A stretch of 64,000 nt of DNA from Xylaria sp. FL1777 (lineage: Eukaryota > Ascomycota > Sordariomycetes > Xylariales > Xylariaceae). The stretch spans positions 124,001 to 188,000 of the forward strand of contig MU400591.1 of the NCBI GenBank assembly GCA_022578965.1, in the 5' to 3' direction. The stretch's first letter is position 1. Every line of letters begins with the position of its first letter. Under the pieces are notes generated by a model that made no database searches, was not told the DNA's origin, and saw only the letters and a list, made by a program, of their open reading frames with translations. A program made the position numbers and the translations under genes. This document shows positions 12,740 through 24,070 of the stretch, piece after piece.

Positions 12740-14719
12740 ATGAGCAACAGTCGCACCGACTCCCGCTCGAGCTCACCCATCTCATCTGATCTCGAGAATC
12801 AGCAACGACGTCCACTTCATCCGCACACGCTCGACGGCCCCGTCAGTCCCCTCGATTCCGACGGTCCCGACTGCCCCGCCGTGCCTGTTACGCCACGCTT
12901 CATGCAAGACCAGACCGCCTGGAAGCGGTTGAAATGGGTTCCCTATCCAGCCCGTAGAGTGGTTGACACCGTCGTGAGGTGGATCAAGGGCCCCCAAACC
13001 CCCAGGATCTGGAAGATTGACCCCTTCTTCCCCAAGATACAGCATGCGCCGCTTCGCCTCCTCGATCGAGTATTGCCCGCGAAAAGACACCGCCTGTGGC
13101 TCTTTTTCGCCTACTTTGGCGCGTGGATCTTGACCTTTGCCCTTGTGTTTTGGCGCAGCCAGGTAGCTTCCGAGATCAACGGCTGGGGCGAACCATCTGA
13201 TATTAGTTGTGTTGCGAGCTACTGGAGCAAGAACAACGGCTGCGGCATCGACGGTGTCGACTGCAGACCATTCGATAATTCAAGCTTTGCTTTCAGATGC
13301 CCTGCTGGTTGTGCTAGCGTACGTGTTCTCAACCCTCGGGCCGTCGGCGACCAGGAGATTAATTATGTCCCTTTGATTGTGGGCGGGCCTCCCGACCCGT
13401 CAAATGAGTTAAATCCCTTCTATAGGGGTGATTCCTTCATCTGTGGAGCGGCTATCCACTCTGGTGTCATCTCCGACTCGCAAGGCGGTTGTGGTGTTGT
13501 ATCACTTATTGGCGAGCAACGGGATTTCGTCGATACGAACCGTCATGGTATCCAGAGCATCGCTTTTGACTCCAATTTTCCGCTTAGCTTTACATTTCTA
13601 CCGGGCATTGAATGTGACGCTAAAGATGCGAGATGGTCTTTACTGGCTGTGTCCGTGGTCTTCACTGCTGTGCTATCACTTTTCACCGCATCTTCCGCCG
13701 CCTTCTTTTTCGCCACATTCATTATTGCCTTTTGGCAGGTTGGTTTAGCGTCCGACCGGCCTCTAAATGGTTCCTTCGCGGCGCTGTTCTCGAACTTGCT
13801 GGGTAAATTTCTACCAGCCATGTTTTGTGCCTGGGTTTTTTACGACAAAATGGGCATTCGGCGTACTCTCAGGGGCCTAACAGCTCAAGTGGAGAAGACG
13901 GTCTTATGGCTAGGCGGATGCTGGGTTGGGGCCTTGACAAACTACACATTCGACTTCATTCCTATTTCGAGATTAACCGGCCATGATCTTGAACAAGAAC
14001 CTGGCGCCAAAGCTGCTCTGTCAATCATCGTTATCGTGCTAACTGTTATTGTTGTGGGTCAAATATGGTGTTTCCAGCAGGAGGCCCGGCTTGTCCGCTA
14101 TCTAAAGTTATATGCTCTATTTATCGTTGCTATTATCATTGCCTTAGTTTTGCCTGGTCTCAGCTTGCGAATCCACCACTATATTATCGCACTACTCCTC
14201 CTTCCAGGCACAAGCATCCAAACCCGCCTGTCCTTATTGTACCAAGGTATCTTGGTCGGCTTTTTTGTCAATGGAATCGCCCGGTGGGGGTTTGATCCTG
14301 TGCTTCAGACGTCAGCAGCGTTGCAGGGTGATGCCCAGCTTGGCACCGCACTTCCTACTATTCTAACTCCAGTCATCAACGCCTCCCTCTCAACAATCAC
14401 TTTCCAATGGGATTCTCCCCCAAGTATACGGTATGACGGTATTAGCATTCTGGTGAACGATGTTGAAAGATTTAGAGGGTTCTTTGACGACAAGGGCGAT
14501 GATGAGTTCGTATGGACTCGTGATAATAGTTCCGCTATAAACGAATATTTCCGTTTTGGATATGTGCAGGGAACAGATGCCGGCGATTATACTAGAGCTG
14601 GTACTTGGAATACTGAACTGGAATGGATTGAGATGGCCCCTGGGCCTTCTAAGGTCAAGGGTCGGGAGCTCATCCAAGATGACGAGCAGGTTCCCCGTAC
14701 TCTATGGAAGCGAGATTGA
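12740..14719 (+). CDS. LCCL-domain multi-pass membrane protein
   Basis: Single exon of 659 residues. A Ser/Pro-rich N-terminal tail precedes a first membrane helix (around WLFFAYFGAWILTFALVFW). Then comes an LCCL domain with its signature cysteines and the core FRCPAGC, FICGAAIHSGVI and GGCGVV. A block of several membrane helices follows, then a folded C-terminal region. LCCL domains (named for limulus factor C, Coch-5b2 and Lgl1) occur extracytoplasmically and are thought to bind ligands such as lipopolysaccharide or lipids; in fungi they are joined to membrane segments in proteins with no assigned function. The start is the ATG at 12740; the codon at 12731 in the same frame is GTG. The absence of introns in nearly 2 kb contrasts with its neighbours. 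Confidence 0.85.
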   Translation: MSNSRTDSRSSSPISSDLENQQRRPLHPHTLDGPVSPLDSDGPDCPAVPVTPRFMQDQTAWKRLKWVPYPARRVVDTVVRWIKGPQTPRIWKIDPFFPKIQHAPLRLLDRVLPAKRHRLWLFFAYFGAWILTFALVFWRSQVASEINGWGEPSDISCVASYWSKNNGCGIDGVDCRPFDNSSFAFRCPAGCASVRVLNPRAVGDQEINYVPLIVGGPPDPSNELNPFYRGDSFICGAAIHSGVISDSQGGCGVVSLIGEQRDFVDTNRHGIQSIAFDSNFPLSFTFLPGIECDAKDARWSLLAVSVVFTAVLSLFTASSAAFFFATFIIAFWQVGLASDRPLNGSFAALFSNLLGKFLPAMFCAWVFYDKMGIRRTLRGLTAQVEKTVLWLGGCWVGALTNYTFDFIPISRLTGHDLEQEPGAKAALSIIVIVLTVIVVGQIWCFQQEARLVRYLKLYALFIVAIIIALVLPGLSLRIHHYIIALLLLPGTSIQTRLSLLYQGILVGFFVNGIARWGFDPVLQTSAALQGDAQLGTALPTILTPVINASLSTITFQWDSPPSIRYDGISILVNDVERFRGFFDDKGDDEFVWTRDNSSAINEYFRFGYVQGTDAGDYTRAGTWNTELEWIEMAPGPSKVKGRELIQDDEQVPRTLWKRD

Positions 14720-15373
14720 TGTGTCGGTCACTTGACCTGTGCTGCCAGTATGGCACCATGTCTGCCTTCTCATAAGCTATTGCAAATTCTAGCTTATTGT
14801 TAGCAAATACCTATTCAATTCATCCCAGTATTTCACATCCCTAGGTCTCTCCGTATTGACTGGTAGTAGTTCGTGGTACTGGTAGAACAGCCGTTTTGGG
14901 TCATCTGTTTGCCTAGCGATCAGGTTACACATGTACGGCCTGAAATCTCTACACGTATCCAAGTTCTTGAAATTGCCGCTAATTGTAAATACGGATGCTC
15001 CATATTGAATACCTGTATTGATTTGAAGTGCTGTATCTAGGAATAGCGACAGTGACTTCGACGACGTATTAGCTGCCTAATCGTTCCGAACGAACCCTTA
15101 GTGAGGTGTTACATGTATCGGCATTGAAGGAACGACGAGGTACCACACACTAGAGCAGCTTTACTTAGCGCTAGGGCAAGATTGATGAAGCTTATTAAAT
15201 TTACCGTTCATATATATATCGCGAGCCGCAGAACGCCACTACCGCGTTAGCTATCTCGCCAAACCATTCTCCTTTTTTTTTTCTTTCATCTTTTCATCTT
15301 TTTCCTTGCAGTTTAGATAACCCCAATCTGGCCTCAGAATATCACTCCCCCATTCACATACTCACTCACCCGC
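14720..15373. other. Intergenic between converging genes
   Basis: This is the 3' flank of the LCCL gene and of the small minus-strand gene. It holds T-rich and ttttcatct repeats near 15260-15310 and no coding content. Confidence 0.5.
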
Positions 15374-15804
15374 TCATTCGCACGTAGTAACCTGATACTC
15401 GACAGTATTATTCCCCGTGCCGGGAATCTTGGGCTTGAAATCCATGTACACGAGCTCGGCCTTCTCGGGCGTCCACTGCCCGTCCGTGTCGCGGTAGTAC
15501 ACGAGCTCGCCGGACCCGGCGTCCCGCACCTCGGCCGTCGTGTGCGTCAGCGTGCCCTCCGTCCGCCACTTCAGCTCGTAGCACGTCGACTTCGTCACTA
15601 GGAAGGGCGCTGTGCATCGCGTGTTTGAGCCCTCGATGCACTTCTCTACCGCGTAGTCCATGACCTTGCCTGAGGCTACCTCCTTTGCTGGGACTGGTCA
15701 GAGTGAGAATCTGAGGGGTGGGGAGGGGGCGACGTACGTTTGTGATGGGTTCCTGTTAGTACCAGGCCTGCGGTTAGGACGCTTTGTGCTGTGGGGATAT
15801 ACAT
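15374..15804 (-). CDS. Small conserved protein, unknown function
   Basis: Two exons, 15804-15738 and 15687-15374, join in phase to give 126 residues. The intron is 50 nt with a gtacgt donor and a cag acceptor. The N-terminus MYIPTAQSVLTAGLVLTG is hydrophobic and resembles a signal peptide or anchor. The rest has the look of a compact beta-rich domain (charged Thr-rich strands, WTPEKAELVYMDF) with four cysteines. Without the first exon the frame would begin at an internal Met (MDYAVEK). I do not recognise a named family and assign no function. Its restrained, non-repetitive sequence and clean intron argue for a real gene. Confidence 0.65.
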
Positions 15805-17480
15805 CGTTTCTTTTATCGTCTGCTCCTCGGGGTTTTGGTCTAAATGTCGTGATGTTGTGTGGATGCTACCTCAGCGTTTCCCCTCGTACGTGGTAATTGA
15901 ACTTTCGGTGGGAAGTATCTGATCGTGTCTTCTTCTAGGCTGCCTTTATAAAGCCGAGATGTCCGGTTATTGTAGTTTTTGACAAATAGTACCTGGGTCC
16001 GTGCCACATGTTTCCGTTACCTTATGTGTGCATGATGTTCTTCCTTCTGTTAGGTACTGTCAGCGGCCTACATACGTCATCCATCAATTCATCGTCATCG
16101 GCGTCATCACTCTCGACCCGTGATCCTGGTAGAATTGAGGTCAGGTCACATCGCGTCACGTGATCTCGCATATTGCAATGTTGCCGATTTGTTGAGTGCC
16201 GTCGTGTAAAGATCTCTGTAGTCGCGTTGTCAAAGATCGCCCATCGCAAAGCTAATTGCACAACGCAACGATTAGGATACTGGTTTTACCGGTATATTTA
16301 CATAACCACACCTCCTGAAATTGAGTGTACTGAGAATGAAGTGTCCTCAATCCACTGGTACTCCCCTTACATACCTACCTATCATCCCTGCAAATGGGTT
16401 TGGTGTTAATAGCTCGAAGTATTTGTGGTGTCTTAGAATATAGTCAGCAATTTTTCGATTCGCGCCAATATACGACATAGTCGTCCAGAGACTGCATGCC
16501 AAATTACCGATTGAAGCTATTGAAGCTATTGTGGAGGAGAACATCGCCAAGCCTTCAGCTACAGACGTTGTCTTCTTGGCAAAGTCGAGGACGCCAACGT
16601 CAACGTCCCCAACAGCCAATCATCATGTTAACATCATCCACGTTCTCGACCTCACATCCTCCGCCAAGCCAACTTGTGTTGCCTTGGTATCCGATGGGCT
16701 GTTCCCCTGTTCCATTACAGTCGACCCCCAAATGGGCTGATGAGACATACCTACACTGGAAGAAAGCTGACTTGGCAGGTAACACAAACACTGAGTGAGA
16801 CTCACACAACATGCGGTAGGGGGAAGTCAAATAAACCCTCTTCGTGGAGTGTAGGACAACATCACGGGAGCCGAATTTCCATTGCGCTGATGCCGAGTTG
16901 GAGAACCTGCTCAGCTCAGCTCGACTTGCTAGGTGCAGCTTTGCATCGATGAAATACCACCCACCGACAAGATATCGCATCTTTTCTCTTTAGTCTTGTG
17001 CGATTTTCTCCGCTTCTGTGCCGGCGCAATCATGTATTTGACCGACATGTCTTGTAATCTTGGTGTTGGCGAAATCAACTCTCTGCCCGAACCCTGGCTC
17101 GAATTTGCAGCCACGTGGTAGACGCTGTCATCGTGATTGTACGTAGATCCTATTAGACATTTAGGAAGACTAAGCACTGGACGGCGTCCAATTTGTGGAA
17201 TAGCCAAGAATGCCGATGGTTCTACGATCCATGAGCTTAGCTGGATATCACCATGCATGGAAGCTGTCATGGACTAACTATCGTTACATTGCGTTGCGGA
17301 GGCTGACCTTGGCGCTCTGTGAAAGCAATCATCCTATAGTACATGCCAGCTATATATATAACAGGACCGTACTACCCTGAAGATCCATCCATCGATCTGA
17401 GCCATTCTTCTGTTTACCACGGAACTCGGTGTTCGCGACCAGGACAGCTATCGTGCGCCCCAATCGGAACGCGTGGCATC
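15805..17480. other. Intergenic, no supported gene; promoter of phosphatase at right end
   Basis: Several short open frames cover 16022-17270 on both strands, but none resembles a known family and they overlap each other. A tatatatata tract at about 17350 lies some 130 bases before the alkaline phosphatase ATG and is a plausible TATA region. Confidence 0.4.
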
Positions 17481-19743
17481 ATGGGTAAAGTCGCCTCTCT
17501 CGTTGCTCTGGCGGCATCGCTCACCTTAGTCGCCGGCCAGACATATCAGCGCCTTGGCGCCTGCCCATCTCTAGGCTGTGTGCTCCCTCCGGACCAGTCC
17601 GACTTTCTCCCTGGTCAATATTTTGACCTGCGCGTTGAGGTCCATGCCCCTGTCAATGGATCTGAAGCGTACAATAACGGCAAGCCAGACGAGAATTTTT
17701 CCGTTACTATCACCAAACAAGGCGGCAAGGCGAAGGGCATCGCTGAGTTCTTCCATATCAAGGAGCCGAAGCTTGAGAAGTGGGACTTCTCATGGTATGA
17801 GGATCTCTTTGCCGAAGACGCTGGTACTCCGTCTGTTGTCAATGTTGCCGCTAAAGCGTACCGTCGATTGGCTATTTACGAGCCTGGGACTTATGTTGTC
17901 GAGTTGAGCTATTATGGTGGCAAGACGACTCGTGCTGAGTGGGTCGTGCGGCCGTTGGCTACGAGGAAGAAGGCGAAGAATGTCATTCTCTTCATCGGTA
18001 TGATCCTTGGATGCTGATTATGAGAAAATCATTCGGGGTTATAAGCTGACCTGATTAGGTGATGGGATGACTACGAACATGATCACGGCTGCCCGTCTGA
18101 TTGGCCATAAAAGCATCAATGGGAAATACCAGTCGCTTCTGCAGCTGGATAAGTTCCCTGTACTCGGACACCAGATGACGCACTCGCTTGATAGTTACAT
18201 CACTGATAGTGCTAATTCGGCGTCTGCCCTGTACTCCGGTCATAAGAGCACTGTGAATGCCATGGGGTGAGCTCTCTTCCCTGCGATCAATGGACACAGC
18301 TGATTAACTTGCCTGAAGTGTATATGCTGACTCGTCTCCCGATCTCTTCGATGACCCCAAGGTTGAGACGATTGTTGAGATTCTGAGGCGTGTCTGGGTA
18401 TGTCAACAGCTGGACAACTGAAAATCGCATGGTATAGCAAACTAACTCTATCCCTAGGACTCAGCCTGGGGTGCTGTATCAACGGCCCAAATCGCCGATG
18501 CCACCCCAATTGCACTCTCAGGCCACTCCCGCTCCCGCTATGCATATGGAGCGCTAGTCGATCAGGCGCTGAACTCAGTGACGAACTATACTTGGACAGA
18601 CCAGAAAGGGCCGGACGTCTGGTTCGGCGGTGGCGCCGAGCAGTTTTACCCGGGCAAAGACAGCTACAAGGGACAAGACTACTACGCTAAATTCGCGAAG
18701 GCCGGGTACGATATCAGCCTGAACAAGACGTCGCTACTTAAACTCGGGAACAGCAATAAGGCGTTGGGCATCTTCTGCCGCTCACATCTTCCCGTCTGGC
18801 TCGATCGTAACGTGTATACGGATAACTTGGCTGATTTCACCAACGATCCCCATGGAACTTCTGCCCCGGCCCTCGATCTGCCTGGTCTTAAGGAGATGAC
18901 ACTTAAAGCGGTGGATATTCTGCATAAACGCGGTGGTGACAAGGGCTTCTTTCTGATGTCTGAGGGTGCGTCGATCGATAAGCAGATGCATACTCTTGAT
19001 TATGACCGCGCGCTTGGCGTAAGTCATCCCTCTCCTATCAACGATTTACCGCGCTTAAAATGCGTTGATGGATTTTCAATGACTAATATAAAACGTCATA
19101 GGACCTCCTCGAACTTGACGACACTGTCCGCGCAACCATCGACCGCCTAAAAGCCCTTGGTGAACTCGAGAACACTCTCATCATAGTAACAGCCGATCAC
19201 GGGCACGGCTTCGACGTCTTCGGTGGCGTCGACACAAAATATCTCGCCGCGCAGTCCACGAATCGCGCGAAGCGCCGCGCCGTAGGCACGTACGTAAATG
19301 CGGGCGTCTCGCAATACACTAAGCCCGTCGATGGCGTGTCGTACGGCACGGGAGCGTCTTTCCCTGTGAACTGGGACCCGCGGTATACCCTAGCGCAAGG
19401 CTTCGGGGCGATGCCGGATCACCGCGAGGACTTTCGCGTGCATAGGGACGGCCCGCGGCTCCCTGCTACGGAAATCGATGGTTTTGATGAGGACGATCTA
19501 TTTGCGAACCCGAAGGACAGCGTCAATGGATTCGTGGTCAATGGTACGCTGTCTACGGATGAGGCGCAGGGCGTTCACTCGCTTACTGATGTTCCGGTTT
19601 TCGCCATGGGCCCTTGCCAGGAGACCTTTGGAGGTGTGTATGGGAACATCGATATCTTCTATAAGATGGCCAGTTGTCTTGGTCTTGGACGACCTGATGC
19701 GAAGGCTGGAAGCCTGCCTGGGAAGGGACATGAGAAATGCTAA
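17481..19743 (+). CDS. Secreted/vacuolar alkaline phosphatase
   Basis: Five exons, 17481-17997, 18059-18266, 18319-18397, 18458-19018 and 19102-19743, give 668 residues with all phases matching. MGKVASLVALAASLTLVAG is a clear signal peptide. After an N-terminal beta domain of about 150 residues comes the alkaline phosphatase fold. The metal-binding Asp174 (GDGM, formed across the first splice), the phosphorylated Ser223 in ITDSANSASALYSG, the MSEGASID metal segment, TADHGHGFD and a late metal His in GVHSLTDVP are all in order. It hydrolyses phosphomonoesters with zinc and magnesium. The extra N-terminal domain makes it longer than bacterial PhoA. The open frame extends upstream to 17343, but the signal peptide begins exactly at 17481, which fixes the start. 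Convergent with GH5, 242 bases apart. Confidence 0.93.
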
Positions 19744-19985
19744 CTCCCTTGAACGAAGACGGCAAGATACAACATAGGTAGCTGAAATAGTTCGTACTGA
19801 CTTATCGCACTTTTGGACTTCTTTTGTATATACTTTTAGCGCACATATATCTGGAAGAACTGTTGCGATTTCACAGTACTTCTGTTATACACGGAATATA
19901 GTGACCTGGGTGGACCACCCACTGATTTTCCCAACCTTTTATCTCAACTATGTACAGTTGTTCCTCATCGGGCTCATTTGCTCAT

Positions 19986-21269
19986 TCATGATCCAAAAGT
20001 GGTGAGCTCGCCTCCATCAACAGTGGCAGCTCCACTCCACTGCAGCATTTCGGGAACAAGCGGCTGGTAAACGGGCAACCAGACGGTATCGTACAAACCA
20101 GGAGCACCTCCAGCAGCCGTGCTACCGGGCTCGAGACTACCCAGTTGTACCGAGTCAGTGCAGCAGGGGCTGTTGGTGCCCCAGAATGGCCCCGCTGCCC
20201 ACGCTGTCCAGCCGATGTACTCCTCGTTATCCGCCATGTAGTTCAGCATGTCCTTTAGCATCGTGGCGCAGCCGGTGTTGTTGGAGCCGCCGAATTCCGT
20301 GATGAAGGCTTTTAGGTTGTTGGTCTGCGTTTGGATGTTAGTAAATTGTTCGATTGAGTTGAGCTTGGCTGGAATAGGGGTAAAGCAAATGAGAAAGCGC
20401 GTCACCAGTGAAAATCTGTAGAAAATAGGGAACGGAAGAAAAAGGAGAGTTCGGACCTTTAACCACGTAGTCAGGTCCGCAAGGTACGTGGCCGGAGCGC
20501 TGACACAATCGGCATGACTTCCGCTGAAATCCACGTCGAGGTACTCATGGATGTCAATGGCAGTGTTATTCGCGGGGTCCTTGAATTTGTTCATAAGCGC
20601 ACTGCTCGGATCGCTACCCTGGGTCCACGCGTGTCCGCCCGTCCAGCTGTTCCCAGGCATAATGATGAGATTGTCGGCGCCCGCAGCACGGATGGCGTCG
20701 ATGGCAGCCTGGTTATTATCCAGGACGAGCTGGGACGTCATGTCGTGGGGCTCGTTCATGAGCCCGAAGATGACTTTCTCATTATCCTTAAACCGTGCCG
20801 CCAGCTCGCCCCAGAACTCGCCGAACTGCGCTGTCGTGGCCGCTGCGGCGTCCGACGCGTCCCCGATCACGCTGCCGCTGTAGGGCTGCGAGCTCGGGTC
20901 GTTGTACCGCATGTAGTTGTGAGGATCAAGGATCGCGTACGCCCCCTTGGTCACCGTCACGTAGTCTACGGCCTGCTTGAAGTGGTCGAAGTGCGTCTCG
21001 TCGAAGGTCGCGCCTAGACCCGTCGCGGGCGGACACATGCGCTCTAGAAGAAACGCGATGCGGAAGAGATTGAGGTGGTTCTGGTCCACATGGGTGTCTA
21101 CGCCCGCCTCGTTGATGAACTGGTAGTCCCTCCCGAATGTACCTGGGAGCCCGGTGCCTTTGGTGCCATAGGCCCCGAACTCGCCGCCCGACTCGGCGAC
21201 GCCGGCGTAGTAGATCGTCGCCGAGGCGCCCGCGATCAAGGGCACTAGTAGGGCTGATGCTGTCTTCAT
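19986..21269 (-). CDS. Secreted GH5 endo-beta-1,4-glucanase
   Basis: Two exons, 21269-20457 and 20324-19986, give 383 residues. The signal peptide is MKTASALLVPLIAGASA. The glycoside hydrolase family 5 (cellulase A) catalytic domain follows directly, without a carbohydrate-binding module. The acid/base is Glu173 in LMNEPHD and the nucleophile Glu281 in FITEFGGSN; DPHNYMRYND is the conserved second-strand segment. The enzyme cuts internal bonds of cellulose outside the cell. The 132-nt intron contains no stop and is a multiple of three, so retention would insert 44 residues (including a stretch LLFLPFPIFYRF) just before the nucleophile strand. Its donor (gtccga) is weak. A TATAAA on the minus strand lies at 21350-21355. 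Confidence 0.93.
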   Translation of the reverse strand: MKTASALLVPLIAGASATIYYAGVAESGGEFGAYGTKGTGLPGTFGRDYQFINEAGVDTHVDQNHLNLFRIAFLLERMCPPATGLGATFDETHFDHFKQAVDYVTVTKGAYAILDPHNYMRYNDPSSQPYSGSVIGDASDAAAATTAQFGEFWGELAARFKDNEKVIFGLMNEPHDMTSQLVLDNNQAAIDAIRAAGADNLIIMPGNSWTGGHAWTQGSDPSSALMNKFKDPANNTAIDIHEYLDVDFSGSHADCVSAPATYLADLTTWLKVRTLLFLPFPIFYRFSLVTRFLICFTPIPAKLNSIEQFTNIQTQTNNLKAFITEFGGSNNTGCATMLKDMLNYMADNEEYIGWTAWAAGPFWGTNSPCCTDSVQLGSLEPGSTAAGGAPGLYDTVWLPVYQPLVPEMLQWSGAATVDGGELTTFGS

Positions 21270-21841
21270 CTTGGAGTTGGGGTTGGGATAGGTCAGGGCA
21301 GAGAACAGGACGGGTCTGGACGACCAGCCTGACTCTGCAAGATGTGTCATTTATACATGTTTCTGGTATTATGATTTCCTCCTAGGGAAGAGGATGATTT
21401 CATTCCGCAACTTATCTCGCTAACTTGAGGGGGAATAAGGCGTCAATGCTGAGTGGTGCAAACAATGGACTTCAAATTTTGAATTGCAGACAGGCGAATA
21501 GGTCAACCGCACCTGGTGCCAGGAGCACAACATGTGTACCCGGTTTCAAATCATGTTAAGTCTACATCATTATACAATTCTATCCAGGGGTATCTTTTCA
21601 CGAGAGATGGTACACGGAGCGACGCCGCCCGCTCACAAATACAGTAAAGGGTGGAGACGGCTTCGGGGCCTTCTCCCGCAGCCATCAGGATGCCGTGCTG
21701 AGCGGATCGCGGGGGCTGGACCGATTGGTATACTTCATGCACCATCTCGGAGCCTTTTAATCCTACTTATTGGCCCAATGCGGCTCAGATCTTCAGGGCG
21801 CCCACTATCCAATCCCTTGGTCCGGCAATGCGTCGTTTGCA
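21270..21841. other. Intergenic, GH5 promoter and PGS1 terminator side
   Basis: Both neighbours are on the minus strand, so this stretch holds the GH5 upstream region and the PGS1 3' flank. No coding content is supported. Confidence 0.5.
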
Positions 21842-23646
21842 TTAGAGTGCGCCGCCAACCAGACTAACAATCCACATTGCGATTCGGACATTTAAGCCTA
21901 CCCTCCTCTCATTAGTGGCGAAGTCGTCCAGGGTTACTGGCTTGGCAAAATCTTGGAGCCACCTCTGTTCGGCTCCTAATCGCTTTTTCAGATCTTCATC
22001 TCGGGTCACGATCAAGGCGCCGGCTTCGAGATCATGCGAATAGCTTCGCTTGGTATAGTTTGAACTGCCAATGATACTCATGGAAGGGTCCTTCTCATTA
22101 GGTAGAGTTATCCATAATCCCTTGGCATGATATGTCCAACCTTCGGGTTCGCCTATAGTCCCCTTCCGCCATTCTTTTAATACGATTGAGGAATCGCGCC
22201 CGCGCTGGTGAATTTCCCGAAGAAACCGTCTAGCTAGATATGTGTAGGCCCCAGGCAAGAGCCCAGAGACGCCTTTTGATCCATAGAATCCATTAGCATA
22301 CGGGGATGCCGTGATTACCGTGTTGTCCTGGGAGGCAGTAGAAAGTAACAGATTTCTAAGCGTCGGATCCGGGTTAAAATATCCCGCAGTAAAAGTCCAA
22401 GACGAGCCCGAGTACTCTGGTTTCGCAAGCGTTTTCAACAGTTGTGTAACAACGGGAAGCTCGGTGGAAGTGTCAGGGCGTAGCAATTGAGAGAGCTGGC
22501 CAAGCATATAAACGGTGGTGTCTTTTGAGGATGGTGAATGATCTAGTGCAGGCGGGCCAGACTTGTCATCGCCAACCGAAATTAACTTGCCAACTACTTT
22601 AGTCGCTTGCGATATGTATTCCGCAGGCTGCTCGAGGGGAGATGGTGCTGCATTAGTCAAAGGCCAATGCAGACGAAAGCCCGCGGCTTCATTTGTCGGC
22701 TCGACCAGGAAACTCAACGAAGTGACGCCCTGGTAGAGTCCCCAGAAGTAGTCGGTTACATCTTTAGATGCGAAAAGATGGTATCGATCCTGACGGTTTG
22801 TGAAGTAATCGTTGGACAAATTGGCTCTAGTAACAATATTAGCTAGCCTTCGGCGCACAAACAAAATAGTCGGTATCATTACCCCGAGAGAATGATGTCA
22901 TCATCAATTCCATACAGCTTCATGTGCTGCAAACCCCAGCCCTCGTTAATGCGCTTCGGTACATGCCTCTTCCGCAGCCCAGTCAGGTTTGGAGTATGAT
23001 ACATGCGAATCTCTACTCGATCAGGCCCGAACTCGGTGACGAGGGGCGCGAGCAGCGATGCACAGGAGGGCTGGGGAGCTTCGCGAGTGCCACGGAGAGC
23101 GTCGGTCAATATGCTCAATTTGAGCTCCGGGTTGTTGCGCAGCGCCTTTTGTAAGGTTGCAATCTTGTGTCTTCCGTTAACCTCAGTTCACATTTTCATC
23201 CGAGTCGATGGGAGTCTTGCCAGCTCTTCCTCCGATTTGCCGATGTATAGCGTAGACAAGAAGATCCGCTTCTTTGCAAGAAGTATCCTGGCCTATAATC
23301 CCCACGTCAACCTCCGCACGTCACCTCAGCATCATGTCGCAAAGATCATGCTCCATGTCCAAGGCGGCTTAGGTACCTTGAGTGTCTCGTAGAAATCGGT
23401 TGGAGATTTGATGATCTGGATTTGAGACCCGTTGATCCTGAACGAGGGCGCGAGGCGGTCGAGTTCGTTCGTAAAGGGGGCCAGCATTCCAGCAGAACTT
23501 GTAGAACCGCCTCCGGGCACTGAGCTGCCGGGTATTGAGTATCGTCTACGGCATTGACGGGCATATTGTGGTACTTGATGCGGTACTTCACGAGGTGCAA
23601 TGGGTCGTATGCTTCGACAACATCTTGCTGTCCCTCGGAGGATCAT
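21842..23646 (-). CDS. PGS1: CDP-diacylglycerol-glycerol-3-phosphate 3-phosphatidyltransferase (PGP synthase)
   Basis: Four exons, 23646-23377, 23292-23221, 23163-22883 and 22826-21842, give 535 residues, close to the yeast enzyme. The N-terminus is rich in Arg and lacks acids (MILRGTARCCRSIRP), as in a mitochondrial presequence. The phospholipase D-type fold follows, with the first HKD motif His194-x-Lys196-x4-Asp201 (LQHMKLYGIDDD), the characteristic ANLSNDYFTNRQDRY, and a second, less canonical site at His441/Lys443 (YHAKGLW). It makes phosphatidylglycerophosphate, the committed step to cardiolipin in the inner mitochondrial membrane. Intron 2 (23220-23164, 57 nt) starts with GC instead of GT. 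That boundary is the only one that yields GKSEEEL joined to IATLQKAL, as expected for the family. It is divergent from NDUFA12. Confidence 0.93.
23164..23220 (-). other. GC-AG intron in PGS1
   Basis: The donor reads gagctg/gcaaga and the acceptor acacaag/attgca on the minus strand, 57 nt apart, with both sides in phase 0. Reading through gives a stop codon 33 nt into the intron, so it must be removed. No GT donor nearby leaves an intron of usable length and a conserved protein. Confidence 0.8.
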
Positions 23647-24070
23647 CTCAATAGGATAGCAGAGAGAGGAGAAAAAGAAAGAAAGGAAAGGAAAGGAGAG
23701 TAAGTTAATCAAAGCTGTCGTCAGCGCATTTGTCCTCTGTTCTTTTTTTTTCTTCCTTCTTTCCCTTGGCTATGCTAGAATAAAGCTATGGTGCCAAGAG
23801 CCCTATATCCAAAGATCGACCTACTATCGATTTGGGGTAGGTACCTACTCCGAAACTTCAATCCTTCGATAGTTCGATAGTTTGGCTAGTTTGATGCAAC
23901 CTGGTTTCTACATATGCAAATTCCGCGGCTTAACCGCATTGGCCAATTCACATGTGGGTCTGGCCGATGCTCGTACTCAAGTACCCAGGTAGTAGTAGTA
24001 GCTTCAATCCGACTTCGACATCATCCATCAACAGTTACGGTAGATCGAGCTGAGTCGAGACTCGCCCGCC
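23647..24070. promoter_or_regulatory. Bidirectional promoter, PGS1 / NDUFA12
   Basis: Only 424 bases separate the start codons of two divergent nuclear genes for inner-membrane mitochondrial proteins. The PGS1-proximal part is purine-rich (gaaagaaaggaaaggaaagg, 23670-23698). Short repeats of ttcgatag occur near 23865-23882. Co-regulation is an inference from the arrangement. Confidence 0.6.

Noticed and set aside
16347..16619. 90-residue minus-strand frame with a hydrophobic middle
   Set aside because: No recognisable family, no clear splice partners and overlapping frames on both strands.
17343..17480. 46-residue N-terminal extension of the alkaline phosphatase
   Set aside because: It would bury the signal peptide that begins at 17481 and overlaps the TATA-like tract.
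20514..21017. 167-residue plus-strand open frame
   Set aside because: Antisense shadow of the GH5 gene; no family resemblance.
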